In this document: piece after piece, positions 37,238 to 47,044 of the stretch
How the letters are laid out: every line of letters begins with the position of its first letter
Position numbering within the stretch: the stretch's first letter is position 1
Origin: Sinomicrobium kalidii
GTDB taxonomy: Bacteria > Bacteroidota > Bacteroidia > Flavobacteriales > Flavobacteriaceae
Assembly: GCF_021183825.1 (NCBI RefSeq)
Contig: NZ_CP089211.1
Coordinates: 4,136,501 to 4,200,500, forward strand
Length of the DNA stretch: 64,000 bases
Direction: 5' to 3'
Translations under genes and position numbers: made by a program
The notes under the pieces: model-generated
What the model was told of the DNA's origin: nothing
Database searches by the model: none
The model's input: the letters and a program-made list of their open reading frames with translations, nothing else

Positions 37238-39613
37238 TCAAAATTTAAAGTTATAGGAAATGGAAGGTACAATGCCGAAAATGGATAGTCTTACCGCTTC
37301 ATTCCTGGCGGTTTCCCTGTCTTGTCTGAAGGTGATCGAGGCTGCGTTTTTACGGTTATACAGGTTATATATGCCAAAAACCCATTCACTTTGCCATCCC
37401 TTTTCCTTTTCCGGTCTGGGGGTATAAGTAAGCGACAGGTCCAGGCGGTGATATGCGGGAAGATTCTCATCGTTTCTCCCGCTATAACTCGGGAACTGTA
37501 CGCCCTGGTATTCGTAATATCCGTCGGGATAGGTTACGGGTTGTCCGGACTGGGCAATGAAATTCAGTCCCATAGTAAGTTTTTTGTTGAACATATATGA
37601 TCCGGTGAGGGAAAAATCATGGGTTTTGTTGTATGGAGTGTTATACCATTCTCCGTGGTTGATCCCTGTTTCCCGTGGTGTTCTCGGCGGTGTTCTTTGT
37701 TCAGACCGGGAGAGGGTATAGGACATCCATCCCTGCAGCCGTCCTTTTTTCTTTCTCAACAGGAATTCCAGTCCGTAAGCCCTGGCCTCACCGTTAAGGA
37801 TAACCTGTTCAATGGCATTGTTGGCAATAAGGTCGGCCCCGTCTATGTAATCGATGCGGTTTTTAATGGTTTTGTAAAATCCTTCGGTCTCCAGGCCGAA
37901 GGTATTGTCTGCGAAGTCACGAAAGTAACCCAGTGCATATTGATCAAGTAGCTGGGGTTTTATGTATTTACCGCTTGGCGCCCAGACGTCGAGAGGAGTG
38001 GGCGAGCTGGTATTGGAAATGAGGTGCAGGTACTGGGCCATTCGGTTATAACTGGCCTTCAGGGCAGTGTTGTCACTCAATTTCAAAGAGAGCGAAGCCC
38101 GCGGTTCCAGGTTGGTGAAAGTTTTGATAAGTTTGGTCCTGGATTTGGTTTGCGAGCCTGTCGGAGTGGCTTTTTCATAAATACCAATGTCTTCATTGAA
38201 GATGACAGGATTATTGTTTTCATAAAGATTGAGGTTTTTCTGCCCCAGTCTGTAAAAACTGCTGATTCTAAGGCCGTATTGTAATTTCAGTCGTTCTGAA
38301 AACGAATGTTCTACATCGAGATAAGCGGCGCTTTCGAGGGCGTATTTGTTATCCAGCTTCCGATAGTTTGCTCCGGAATTTTCTCCGGTGGGGGTAACTT
38401 CCCCGGGATTGAATTTGTAGTACGCACCATTAATTCCGTAGCGGAGCTTTAAATCCTGGTTGATATAATGTTTAAAATCGTATTTGAGATTAAAATTCTG
38501 TATGCCCGAATCCCAGTTGAACTGAACAAAGTCCAGGCGCAATCCGTAGTAATAATCACTGTAAATAAAGGAAAGGTTGGAAAATAACTTGTCTGAAAAA
38601 AGGTGGTTCCACCGGAAATTAAGGATGGAATTGCCATAGGTGTTCTTAAAACTGTTCCGGATACTGATCACATCCCTTCCGAAATAACCGGAGAGAAGAA
38701 TACTGTTGTTTTCATTAAAACGATAACTGAGTTTGGTATTCAGGTCGTAGAAATATGCGGCATTCTCATTATCCGTAAATTTCAGAAAAAGATGTGCATA
38801 CGAACTTCTGCCGGCAAAGAGGAACGAACCCTTGTCCTTTACAATAGGGCCTTCGGCGAGCAATTTGCTGGAAAGCACCCCTATTCCCCCGTTCATATGG
38901 AAGTTGTTACTGTTTCCGTCCTTCTGAAAGATTTCGAGGACCGAAGAGACCCTTCCTCCATAGCGTGACGGGATACCGCCCTTGTACAATTTAATATCTT
39001 TTATGGCGTCCGGGTTAAACACGGAGAAAAAACCGTAAAGGTGCGAGGAATTGTAAATTGTGGCTTCGTCCAGTAAAATCAGGTTTTGGTCTGCAGCACC
39101 ACCCCGGACATTGAACCCCGATGCCGCTTCACCTGCATTGGTTACGCCGGGGAGTAGGAGGATGGATTTAAGGATATCGGTTTCCCCGAGGATAACCGGC
39201 ATTTTTTTGATGGTATTTATAGAGAGTTCATTAACGCTCATTTGCGGAGAACTGATGTTTTCCTGGCCGGAATATTCCGTTACAACTACTTCATCGAGCT
39301 GTTGGGAACCTTCGGTTAACCGGAAATTGAGCCGCATATCGGAATGCAGTTCGATCTCTCGTGTAATGGTTATAAATCCCAGGTAGCTGACCTGAATAAT
39401 GTGCTTTCCTTCGGGAAGTATGAGCGAATAAAAACCGTATTCGTTGGTAGATACACCTTCGTTTAATTGCGGCGCTATGATATTTACACCGATAAGACTT
39501 TCGTTACTTCTCTTATCGGTAACAATACCACTGATGGTGTATTTTTCCTGGGCAAAGGAAAAATTACAAAGCAGGAATAAAGTAAAAAGTAAACTTTTCT
39601 TTATAGGGTTCAT
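37238..39613 (-). CDS. TonB-dependent receptor with carboxypeptidase-like domain
   Basis: A 791-residue outer membrane transporter. It has a signal peptide (MNPIKKSLLFTLFLLCNFSFA), a carboxypeptidase-regulatory-like domain (about 25-110, TISGIVTDKRSNESLIGVNI), a plug domain (about 115-230, including LLLPGVTNAGEAASGFNVRG) and a 22-strand barrel ending in aromatic SYNFKF. It is smaller than SusC proteins and has a DUF4249, not SusD, partner. The substrate may be a siderophore or peptide, unknown. A TATTTTTG -7 box precedes it. Confidence 0.93.
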   Translation of the reverse strand: MNPIKKSLLFTLFLLCNFSFAQEKYTISGIVTDKRSNESLIGVNIIAPQLNEGVSTNEYGFYSLILPEGKHIIQVSYLGFITITREIELHSDMRLNFRLTEGSQQLDEVVVTEYSGQENISSPQMSVNELSINTIKKMPVILGETDILKSILLLPGVTNAGEAASGFNVRGGAADQNLILLDEATIYNSSHLYGFFSVFNPDAIKDIKLYKGGIPSRYGGRVSSVLEIFQKDGNSNNFHMNGGIGVLSSKLLAEGPIVKDKGSFLFAGRSSYAHLFLKFTDNENAAYFYDLNTKLSYRFNENNSILLSGYFGRDVISIRNSFKNTYGNSILNFRWNHLFSDKLFSNLSFIYSDYYYGLRLDFVQFNWDSGIQNFNLKYDFKHYINQDLKLRYGINGAYYKFNPGEVTPTGENSGANYRKLDNKYALESAAYLDVEHSFSERLKLQYGLRISSFYRLGQKNLNLYENNNPVIFNEDIGIYEKATPTGSQTKSRTKLIKTFTNLEPRASLSLKLSDNTALKASYNRMAQYLHLISNTSSPTPLDVWAPSGKYIKPQLLDQYALGYFRDFADNTFGLETEGFYKTIKNRIDYIDGADLIANNAIEQVILNGEARAYGLEFLLRKKKGRLQGWMSYTLSRSEQRTPPRTPRETGINHGEWYNTPYNKTHDFSLTGSYMFNKKLTMGLNFIAQSGQPVTYPDGYYEYQGVQFPSYSGRNDENLPAYHRLDLSLTYTPRPEKEKGWQSEWVFGIYNLYNRKNAASITFRQDRETARNEAVRLSIFGIVPSISYNFKF

Positions 39614-39648
39614 GGGGTTTTTTTGATAAATATAAAACTATCCAAGGG

Positions 39649-39656
39649 CAAAAATA
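39649..39656 (-). promoter_or_regulatory. -7 box upstream of the TonB receptor
   Basis: TATTTTTG on the minus strand, 36 bases before the ATG; a TTG lies about 21 bases further upstream, somewhat longer than the usual spacing. Confidence 0.45.
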
Positions 39657-39806
39657 TTGTGGAAATATAAAATTTAACAAGGGGATAATACTGTAATATC
39701 CCCTTTAACTACCGCTGAAATACTAATGATCCGGGAAATTTTACCCCTGCAGACCGGTATGCCTCCGGTTTTGGACACAGGGAGATTACGGTTGAAAGAA
39801 ATGCCG

Positions 39807-41387
39807 TTAATTATGAATAGCATCTTTGTGCTTTCCACCCAGATAAGGACACTCTTTCAGTTTCTGCATGCTCTCAAAAGGAATTTTCACCTTGTTGTAT
39901 TGGTAAGTGGCTGCAAGTGTTTGTGTAAGATTCCGGTCGCCAATGCTCACATCCACATCGTCCATGGTAAACTGACAGGGGTGTTCATATCCGCAGGCAT
40001 GGGTAACTTCCAGGAATTCTTTCCTGAAGGTTTTGAAATACTGCTCTAAACGGTCAGATTTGAGCGGGATGTTTATACCGCTTTGCAGCCATTTGTTTTG
40101 CGTAGCCACTCCACTGGGGCAACGGTTGGTATGGCAGGATTGCGCCTGTATACAGCCAATGCTCATCATGGCTTCCCTGGCAACGTTGATACAGTCGGCC
40201 CCCATGGCAAAAGCCATAGCGGCTTTTGCAGGAAATCCCAGTTTTCCGCTGGCCACAAATACAATACGATCGGCAATGTCCTGTTCTTTGAATATACTGT
40301 ACACATCGCTGAAGGCATATATCCAGGGCAGGGAAACATGGTCGGCAAAACTGGGAGGTGCGGCCCCTGTTCCTCCTTCGCCACCGTCTATGGTAATAAA
40401 GTCGGGTCCCTTCCCGGTTTTTTTCATAAGCGCAACCAGTTCGCGCCATTGATCGAGTTTTCCTATAGCTGCTTTTATACCTACGGGAAGTCCCGTTTCT
40501 TCGGCAATTTTCTCCACAAAATCGATGAGTTCCTGTATGGACGAAAAGGCGCTGTGATTTACCGGAGAAAGCACATCTTTTCCCATTTCCACATGACGAA
40601 TATCGGCTATTTGCCGGGTTATCTTTTTTGCCGGAAGTACGCCTCCCTTACCGGGCTTTGCACCTTGCGAGAGTTTTATCTCTATGGCCCTGACAAACGG
40701 ATTTTCCTCTATAAGCTTTTTTAATTTTTCCATGGAAAAATTGCCGTCCTTGTCCCGGATACCGAAATATGCCGTTCCGAACTGGAACACCACATCAGCT
40801 CCTTTGGAATGGTAGGGGGAGAGCCCGCCTTCGCCTGTATTGTGATACGCTCCCGCCTTCATTGCGCCGAGGTTCATGGACTCCACGGCCTTGGCGGAGA
40901 GCGACCCGAAGCTCATTGCCGAAATATTGATTACCGATCCCGGCCGGAAAGGTTTTCTCCGCTGCCGGAATTCTCCCATAACCTTGGCACAGGGCAAAAA
41001 ATATTTGTCGGTATAGTTTGGATGTCCTTCAGTTACCTTAAACGGGAGCAGGGCATTGTTTACGAAAATGTATTGATGAGAGTAGATGTCCTGGTCAGTT
41101 CCGAAACCCTCATAGTTGTTTTCCTTTTTTGCCGATGCATATATCCATCCCCGTTCTATACGATTGAAAGGCAGTTCTTCCCGGTTATTGGCCACGAGGT
41201 ACTGGCGGAGTTCCGGGCCGATACTTTCCAGAAAATAGCGGAGATGGCCTACGATCGGGAAATTATGGCTTATGGTATGCGCCTTCTGAACAAAGATATC
41301 GCGAAGAGCAATCAATACGAGGGCAATAAGTACCCAGCCCCACCAGGGGATGTTTCCGAGAAATAATGGTAAGCTATTCATAAGCAA
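39807..41387 (-). CDS. FMN-binding glutamate synthase-like protein
   Basis: A 526-residue flavoprotein with the synthase domain of glutamate synthase but no glutaminase domain. A membrane helix near 12-28 precedes the TIM barrel. Motifs: INISAMSFGSLSAKAVESM, the FMN site ITIDGGEGGTGAAPPSF, and a three-Cys iron-sulfur site CIQAQSCHTNRCP (C-x5-C-x4-C). Related proteins are membrane-linked and of unknown reaction, perhaps glutamate or another amino acid oxidoreductase. It starts near the M20 amidohydrolase on the same strand with 71 bases between. Confidence 0.9.
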   Translation of the reverse strand: MLMNSLPLFLGNIPWWGWVLIALVLIALRDIFVQKAHTISHNFPIVGHLRYFLESIGPELRQYLVANNREELPFNRIERGWIYASAKKENNYEGFGTDQDIYSHQYIFVNNALLPFKVTEGHPNYTDKYFLPCAKVMGEFRQRRKPFRPGSVINISAMSFGSLSAKAVESMNLGAMKAGAYHNTGEGGLSPYHSKGADVVFQFGTAYFGIRDKDGNFSMEKLKKLIEENPFVRAIEIKLSQGAKPGKGGVLPAKKITRQIADIRHVEMGKDVLSPVNHSAFSSIQELIDFVEKIAEETGLPVGIKAAIGKLDQWRELVALMKKTGKGPDFITIDGGEGGTGAAPPSFADHVSLPWIYAFSDVYSIFKEQDIADRIVFVASGKLGFPAKAAMAFAMGADCINVAREAMMSIGCIQAQSCHTNRCPSGVATQNKWLQSGINIPLKSDRLEQYFKTFRKEFLEVTHACGYEHPCQFTMDDVDVSIGDRNLTQTLAATYQYNKVKIPFESMQKLKECPYLGGKHKDAIHN

Positions 41388-41458
41388 AATAAATTTCAGG
41401 GTTCCTCGTCCGGTTACATCATTTCACTATGCAGCCGGACGGAGCTTCTTTTATCATT

Positions 41459-42724
41459 TTATGTTCCCAAATAATCAAAGACAATTTGCGTAAAGGCTTT
41501 AACTCCCAGTAGCATACCGCTTTCATCAATATAAAAATCGGGTGTATGGTGCTGGGTAGGTGCCTTGTCCAGCGGTTTTCCTCCCAGGAAGAAATAGAAT
41601 CCGGGAATTTTTTCCTGGAAAAAGGAAAAATCCTCGGCGCCCGTTACGGCCTTGGTCAATATCACATTTTCTTCTCCTGCGACTTCCTGGAGGGAAGGCA
41701 GGGTTTTTGCGGTGAGTCCGGGGTCGTTATAGGTAACCGGCAAGCCTTTATCAATGTTTATGGTTGCTTCTGCTTTATACGCTTTAGCAATGGTAGTCAC
41801 CATCTCTTCCATTCGGCGGTTGAGCAGTTTTTGCATGTCGTAATCCAGGGTTCTGATTGTTCCCAGCATTTCTGCGGTTTCCGGGATGATGTTGTGCCGT
41901 ACGCCGCTTGATATTTTTCCGACGGTTATTACGGCGGCCTCATTGGTCAATTCCATTTCCCGGCTGATGATGGATTGGAGTCCGTCTATTATTTTTGCCG
42001 ACACGAGTATGGGGTCTACCCCGGTCCAGGGAGCAGAACCGTGTGATTGTTCCCCCTTTACATGAATTTCAAACTCCTGCGCGGCCGCCATTGTTCCTCC
42101 GGGTTTGTACATTATTTTTCCCACATCTATGAGCGAACTGATATGCAGTCCGAATATGGCCTCAACATCCGGGTTTTTCAATACCCCTTCCTTTACCATC
42201 AGGTCTGCACCACCTTCTTCTCCGGGAGGCGGCCCTTCTTCAGCCGGCTGAAAAATGAATTTCACGGTTCCTGCAAAGTCGTTGTTCTCGGCAAGGACCT
42301 CAGCAACACCCATGAGTATGGCAGTATGTGTGTCGTGTCCGCAGGCATGCATTACACCTGTTTCCTCGCCCAGATATTCTGTTTGTACGGTAGATTTAAA
42401 CGGTACATCCACTCTTTCGGTAACGGGAAGGGCATCGATATCGGCCCGGAGCGCTATGACTTTTCCGGGTTTTTTTCCTTTGAGAATGCCCACAACACCG
42501 GTTTTGGCCACTTCTGTCTGCACCTCCATCCCGAGGCCTTTCAGGTGTTCCGCTATTTTTTTTGCAGTATTGAACTCCCGGTTTGAGAGTTCCGGGTTTT
42601 GGTGGAAGTGCCTGCGCCACTCTATAATTTTCGGTTCTATGTTTTCAATATCTTTTTGAAGTTTGGATTGTGCGAAACCGGTAATACAACAGCAAAACAG
42701 GAGCAGGGAAAAGCGTTTTTTCAT
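41459..42724 (-). CDS. M20 family amidohydrolase, exported
   Basis: A 421-residue zinc metallohydrolase with a signal peptide starting MKKRFSLLLFCCCITGFAQ; the 42-codon upstream extension of the frame is rejected because it would hide this signal. Metal-binding motifs are HACGHDTHTAILMG and AEEGPPPGEEGGADLM (catalytic Glu pair); a dimerisation domain follows (GEQSHGSAPWTGVDP). Close relatives are N-acyl-L-amino acid amidohydrolases (hippurate or indole-acetyl-amino-acid hydrolases). It is exported, so peptides or acyl amino acids from outside are likely substrates. Confidence 0.94.
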   Translation of the reverse strand: MKKRFSLLLFCCCITGFAQSKLQKDIENIEPKIIEWRRHFHQNPELSNREFNTAKKIAEHLKGLGMEVQTEVAKTGVVGILKGKKPGKVIALRADIDALPVTERVDVPFKSTVQTEYLGEETGVMHACGHDTHTAILMGVAEVLAENNDFAGTVKFIFQPAEEGPPPGEEGGADLMVKEGVLKNPDVEAIFGLHISSLIDVGKIMYKPGGTMAAAQEFEIHVKGEQSHGSAPWTGVDPILVSAKIIDGLQSIISREMELTNEAAVITVGKISSGVRHNIIPETAEMLGTIRTLDYDMQKLLNRRMEEMVTTIAKAYKAEATINIDKGLPVTYNDPGLTAKTLPSLQEVAGEENVILTKAVTGAEDFSFFQEKIPGFYFFLGGKPLDKAPTQHHTPDFYIDESGMLLGVKAFTQIVFDYLGT

Positions 42725-42911
42725 AATTATTTGAGTTAGTACAGTTGTTATATGAGTTAAAGATATAAATTTTACAATGAATTCGAACACACGAATAACA
42801 GGATTCGGAGGTGATGAATAAAAACAGCAACCTTTGTTTACAGTGAGCATTTATTCTTGACCGATAACGGGAAATAAGGATATATCAGACAGAGGTATGT
42901 GTTCCGTAAAA

Positions 42912-42941
42912 TTTGCCGTGAAACAATTTTATGTAAATTTG
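42912..42941 (+). promoter_or_regulatory. Promoter of the 7TM-HD gene
   Basis: TTTG at 42912-42915 and TAAATTTG at 42934-42941 with an 18-base spacer, 19 bases before the ATG; a good consensus match. Confidence 0.65.
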
Positions 42942-42960
42942 GAATAAATATTCCTTTTTG

Positions 42961-44985
42961 ATGAAAGATGCCTTGCACAATATATACCGTAATCAATCGC
43001 TGATCTATAAGACTTTTCTGTTTCTCTGTGCTACGGCAATGGTGGTTTACCTGTTTCCCAAGGCCGGGAAATTCAAGTATGAATTTCAAAAGGGAAAAAC
43101 GTGGCAGTATGAAAACCTTTATGCGCCTTTTGATTTTCCCATACAAAAAACCGAAGAGGAGATCGAAAGTGAGCGGGAAGAAGTCCGTGCCAATTTTGTG
43201 CCCTATTATTCTTATGATTCCAAAGTAGTTGCCGATGTTGCTGCCCGTTATAAAACAGAGTATGCCAATTATTTTAAAAGGAAAAGCCTGGAAAAAACGG
43301 GAAGGGACTTTCTCAACGTTTTATATTCGAATGGTGTAGTGGCCGATGAAACCTCTCTTCCGGACGGTCAGTTTGTCAATGTGGTCAAAGGGAATGAGGT
43401 TTCCCTGGTGTCTAAAAACAAGATAATACGTACGGGGCAAATGGAGCAGGTACTTTTTCGTTACCTGGAGGAAAAAGGGATTTCTGCGTACAAAGATGAG
43501 TTTTACAACCTGTTTTCGGCAATAGTAAAACCCAATATAAGGGAAAACCGGGAACTGTCGGAAAAGGCCCTGAAGGATGAGCTCAACGGTATTTATACGA
43601 CTAAGGGAATGGTAGACAGGGGCGAGCGCATTATCCTCAACGGCGAAGTAGTGGAAGGTGAAAAATTTGAGGTGTTGCGTTCTTTCCAGAAGGAATACGA
43701 ATCGCATTTGTGGAAAGGCACCAATTATTACTGGATTGTTTTCGGGTATACCATTCTGGTGGCCCTGGCATTTGTAATGTTGTTCCTTTTTCTCTGGAAG
43801 TACAGGCCTCAGATTTTACAGGACAATACCAAGGTGACCTTTATTTTTGTCAATATTGTTGTGATGATATTTATCACTACGATAGCGGTAAAATATGACG
43901 GAGCGTATGTTTATGTGGTGCCATTGTGTATCCTTCCCATTATACTGAAAGCATTTTTTGACCCCAGGCTGGGACTTTTTGTGCATGTACTCACTGTTTT
44001 GCTTCTCGGTTTTATTGTTCCCAATAGCTTTGAATATGTCTTTTTACAGGTCATTGCGGGGATCGTCACCATACTTACGGTATCGGAGTTGTATCGCCGG
44101 GCTAATCTTTTTGTTTCGGTGGGACAGATCACTTTGGTATACATGATCACGTACTTTGCCTTTACTGTGATACACGAAGGTAATTTGCGGAATATCATCT
44201 GGCTCAATTTCGGCCTGTTTATCCTCAACGGACTGGCCACGTTGTTTGCCCAGCCATTGATTTATGTCTATGAAAAATTGTTCGGACTGGTTTCCGATGT
44301 TTCACTGTTGGAGTTGTCCGATACCAATTCCAAGCTACTCAAAGAACTTTCGGATAAGGCACCCGGAACATTTCACCATTCGCTGCAGGTAGCCAATTTG
44401 GCTGAAGCTGCGGCAAATGAGGTCAGGGGCAATGCCATGCTGGTAAGGGTAGGGGCTTTGTATCACGATATCGGAAAGATGAACAATGCGGTCTACTTTA
44501 CGGAAAACCAGACCACGAGAGTGAATCCGCACGATGAGATAAGTCCGGCAGAAAGTGCGCAGATCATCATCAATCATGTACTTGACGGCATAGAGCTGGC
44601 CAGGAAAAACAACCTTCCTGACCGTGTTATAGATTTTATCCGTACCCATCATGGAACCTCCGCGGTATATTATTTTTATAAAAAACAACTGGAACATGAT
44701 GAAAACACCAGGATAGAGGACTACAGGTATCCGGGACCGATACCTTTTTCCAAGGAAACGGCAATAGTGATGATGTCTGATGCCGTTGAGGCCGCGTCGA
44801 AAAGCCTGAAGAACCCTACTTATACGATTATAAATGAATTTGTAGAGAAAATTGTAGACAAACAGATAGAAGACGGGCAGTTTCTCAATGCTAATATTAC
44901 CTTTAAAGAAATAGAAAGTGTAAAAAAAATATTGAAACGCAAGTTGACGAACATTTATCATTTGCGGGTGGAATACCCGGAATAG
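42961..44985 (+). CDS. 7TM-HD family cyclic-nucleotide phosphodiesterase (PgpH-like)
   Basis: A 674-residue protein: N-terminal membrane helix (about 20-37), a large extracytoplasmic 7TMR-HDED domain (to about 255), seven membrane helices (about 265-455) and a cytosolic HD domain with RVGALYHDIGKMNNA (HD pair) and later HH pairs. The layout is that of PgpH, which hydrolyses cyclic di-AMP. The ATG at 42961 is the start; a TTG just before it is not used. It has a strong consensus promoter and precedes the tRNA pair. Confidence 0.92.
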   Translation: MKDALHNIYRNQSLIYKTFLFLCATAMVVYLFPKAGKFKYEFQKGKTWQYENLYAPFDFPIQKTEEEIESEREEVRANFVPYYSYDSKVVADVAARYKTEYANYFKRKSLEKTGRDFLNVLYSNGVVADETSLPDGQFVNVVKGNEVSLVSKNKIIRTGQMEQVLFRYLEEKGISAYKDEFYNLFSAIVKPNIRENRELSEKALKDELNGIYTTKGMVDRGERIILNGEVVEGEKFEVLRSFQKEYESHLWKGTNYYWIVFGYTILVALAFVMLFLFLWKYRPQILQDNTKVTFIFVNIVVMIFITTIAVKYDGAYVYVVPLCILPIILKAFFDPRLGLFVHVLTVLLLGFIVPNSFEYVFLQVIAGIVTILTVSELYRRANLFVSVGQITLVYMITYFAFTVIHEGNLRNIIWLNFGLFILNGLATLFAQPLIYVYEKLFGLVSDVSLLELSDTNSKLLKELSDKAPGTFHHSLQVANLAEAAANEVRGNAMLVRVGALYHDIGKMNNAVYFTENQTTRVNPHDEISPAESAQIIINHVLDGIELARKNNLPDRVIDFIRTHHGTSAVYYFYKKQLEHDENTRIEDYRYPGPIPFSKETAIVMMSDAVEAASKSLKNPTYTIINEFVEKIVDKQIEDGQFLNANITFKEIESVKKILKRKLTNIYHLRVEYPE

Positions 44986-45054
44986 TATATACGATTGATT
45001 TTTAAACGGGTATCGGATTTTTGTTGAAAGAGTACAAAAAAGTAGGTAAAATAG

Positions 45055-45085
45055 TTGCGTTCTATATGGCGAACCACTACATTTG
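45055..45085 (+). promoter_or_regulatory. Promoter of the tRNA-Ser/tRNA-Pro unit
   Basis: TTG at 45055-45057 and TACATTTG at 45078-45085 with a 20-base spacer, 39 bases before tRNA-Ser. Confidence 0.6.
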
Positions 45086-45124
45086 CATCCGCAATTTAAG
45101 AATGAAACGTTCATAAAGATTAAC

Positions 45125-45208
45125 GGAGAGGTGGCAGAGTGGTAATGCAGCAGCCTGCTAAGCTGTCAACGCGAAAGTGTTGCCTGGGTTCGAATCCCAG
45201 TCTCTCCG
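45125..45208 (+). tRNA. tRNA-Ser (anticodon GCU)
   Basis: Eighty-four bases with the class II form: acceptor arms GGAGAGG/TCTCTCC, a D-arm with GGCAGAGTGG, anticodon stem-loop with CTGCTAA giving anticodon GCU, a long variable arm (AACGCGAAAGTGTT), and the T-loop GGTTCGAATCC. It reads AGC/AGU codons. The 3' CCA is not encoded. G is the discriminator base. Confidence 0.93.
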
Positions 45209-45218
45209 CTGTTATTTT

Positions 45219-45293
45219 CGGGGTGTAGCGTAGCCCGGTTATCGCGCCTGCTTTGGGAGCAGGAGGTCGCAGGTTCGAATCCTGCCACCCCGA
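45219..45293 (+). tRNA. tRNA-Pro (anticodon UGG), probable integration site
   Basis: Seventy-five bases: acceptor arms CGGGGTG/CACCCCG, D-arm GTAGCGTAGCCCGGTTATCGC, anticodon loop TTTGGGA with anticodon UGG, and the T-arm GCAGGTTCGAATCCTGC. It lies 10 bases behind tRNA-Ser. A tyrosine recombinase gene starts 231 bases downstream on the same strand, so the 3' end of this tRNA is the probable attachment site of the accessory element; a second copy of the tRNA end is not in the window. Confidence 0.93.
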
Positions 45294-45523
45294 CATTTTA
45301 GGGTTTATTACAAACCAATTAAAATTTAAGCAAATGGAAATCAGTAAATTATATTTTTACGGTTTCCATTTGTTTTGTTTTGAGCCTATATTTCAAGGTG
45401 TCCTAATCGGTGTCCTATTTTTACAAGACAGAAATTTTGTAAATTAAAGGCTCAAAGCCGCATTTGACTTTCACGGCGATTTGGCTTTCGTTTTAACTGA
45501 TTTTCTAATCAAAAACGAAAGTG

Positions 45524-46807
45524 ATGCAAACTTCAACAACTTTTAGTATTCATTTTTGGCTGAAAAAGACAGCGAAAAGAAAAAACGATCAGATTCCTGT
45601 TTATGCAAGGATTACAGTAGATGGTAAGCGAGCTGATATAAGCATAAAAAGAGCTGTTGCCGCTAAATATTGGGTTACTTCTACCGGTAGAGTTAACCCG
45701 CATGTTTCAGGAGCAAAGCACATCAACCAATACCTGGATGACGTGCATGCCCGAATAATAGAAGCTCATAGGCAACTACATTCCGAAGGCAAGCCGATTA
45801 CTGCGCTTTCCATTAAACTTCGTTACCTGGGCAAAGATCGTCCTGTGACTACATTAGCAGGCTTGATAAAATATCACAGGTTAAATGAAATTGATAATCT
45901 GGAAGACGGCACAGCGAAGAATTATAATGCTACTGAACAATATTTATACAATTTTATGCAATGGAAATTTAAGGAAAAGGATATTAAGTTGGCTCTCATT
46001 AATTATACATTGATCACGGAATTTGAAAATTACTTACCAAAATACCCCCTGAAGCCTTCTCAACCATTGAATAACAATGGTGTGATGAAGCATATGGAAC
46101 GTTTCCAAAAACTCGTCGGCCTGGCGTTTAAACATGGGTGGATAGGACAAAACCCTTTTTTACCCTATACGTTGAAATATGATGATTTTGATAATGATTT
46201 TCTGGAAGATCATGAAATTGAACGACTAAAAAACCACATCTTTCAGGATAAGGGGTTGGAGTTAGTGCGTGACGTTTTCATTTTTTCCTGCTATACGGGT
46301 TTATGTTATATAGAGGTTAAACTTTTAAAAAAGGATAAGATAGTCACCGGCATTGATGGAGATCATTGGATCAATGTCAAAAGAAAGAAGACTAAGACCC
46401 CGGTAAAAGTCCCATTATTGGAACAGGCAAAAGAAATATTAGACAAATATGCGAATTACCCGGATATCTCCAATGATTATTCCCTGTTACCTGTATTTGC
46501 AAATCAGACCATCAATAAATATTTGAAAAGAATTGCTAAAGAGGCAGGCATAAACAAGCATTTGACCTTTCATGTGGCGCGACATACCTTTGCTACCACT
46601 ATTACCTTGTTGAATAATGTCCCCATGGAAACTGTATCCAAACTTTTGGGACATACCAAACTTTCCACTACAAAGCGTTATGCCCGTGTACTTGAAAAGA
46701 AAATAAGCAAGGATTTTGCTCAATTAAGAACAGTACTCAAAGCTAATACCAAGGAAAAACCGGACTATGAATTAACAGCATACAATCATTTACAGATCGT
46801 AAAGTAG
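45524..46807 (+). CDS. Tyrosine-type site-specific recombinase (element integrase)
   Basis: A 427-residue integrase of the Bacteroidota mobile-element group: an N-terminal arm-binding domain (FSIHFWLKKTAKRKNDQIPVY), a SAM-like core-binding domain (about 108-210) and a catalytic domain. Of the catalytic residues I see His350 and Arg353 in HVARHTF, His377 in LLGHTK and nucleophile Tyr386 in KRYARV. Where Arg I is expected the sequence is CYTGLCYIEV, with Cys261. IntDOT of CTnDOT also lacks Arg I, so the enzyme may still be active. Directly behind tRNA-Pro, it marks the left edge of the accessory region. A GTG just before the ATG is the alternative start. Confidence 0.92.
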   Translation: MQTSTTFSIHFWLKKTAKRKNDQIPVYARITVDGKRADISIKRAVAAKYWVTSTGRVNPHVSGAKHINQYLDDVHARIIEAHRQLHSEGKPITALSIKLRYLGKDRPVTTLAGLIKYHRLNEIDNLEDGTAKNYNATEQYLYNFMQWKFKEKDIKLALINYTLITEFENYLPKYPLKPSQPLNNNGVMKHMERFQKLVGLAFKHGWIGQNPFLPYTLKYDDFDNDFLEDHEIERLKNHIFQDKGLELVRDVFIFSCYTGLCYIEVKLLKKDKIVTGIDGDHWINVKRKKTKTPVKVPLLEQAKEILDKYANYPDISNDYSLLPVFANQTINKYLKRIAKEAGINKHLTFHVARHTFATTITLLNNVPMETVSKLLGHTKLSTTKRYARVLEKKISKDFAQLRTVLKANTKEKPDYELTAYNHLQIVK

Positions 46808-46953
46808 CCTATCAACATGATGTTGTAAGCAAAAAATGAGTAAAAAAGGGATGAATTCCCTATCAATTAAACAAGGATATAGAGAAGTGATCAAACTCGG
46901 GAAGAATTGACAAAAGCTTTTTAAGGGGTAGTTAATTAACTTTTAACTCTGCA

Positions 46954-46984
46954 TTGGTTTTTCCACTATTTACGCCTATATTTG
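46954..46984 (+). promoter_or_regulatory. Promoter of the AbiE toxin-antitoxin pair
   Basis: TTG at 46954-46956 and TATATTTG at 46977-46984 with a 20-base spacer, 60 bases before the antitoxin start. Confidence 0.5.
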
Positions 46985-47044
46985 AATTATATTTTAAAGA
47001 ATGATAAGACCTAATTTTTAAGTCTTTGGAATCCACATAATATT

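Noticed and set aside
37238..39613. SusC/SusD-type polysaccharide utilisation locus
   Set aside because: The receptor is short for SusC, the partner is DUF4249 rather than SusD, and no glycoside hydrolases are nearby.
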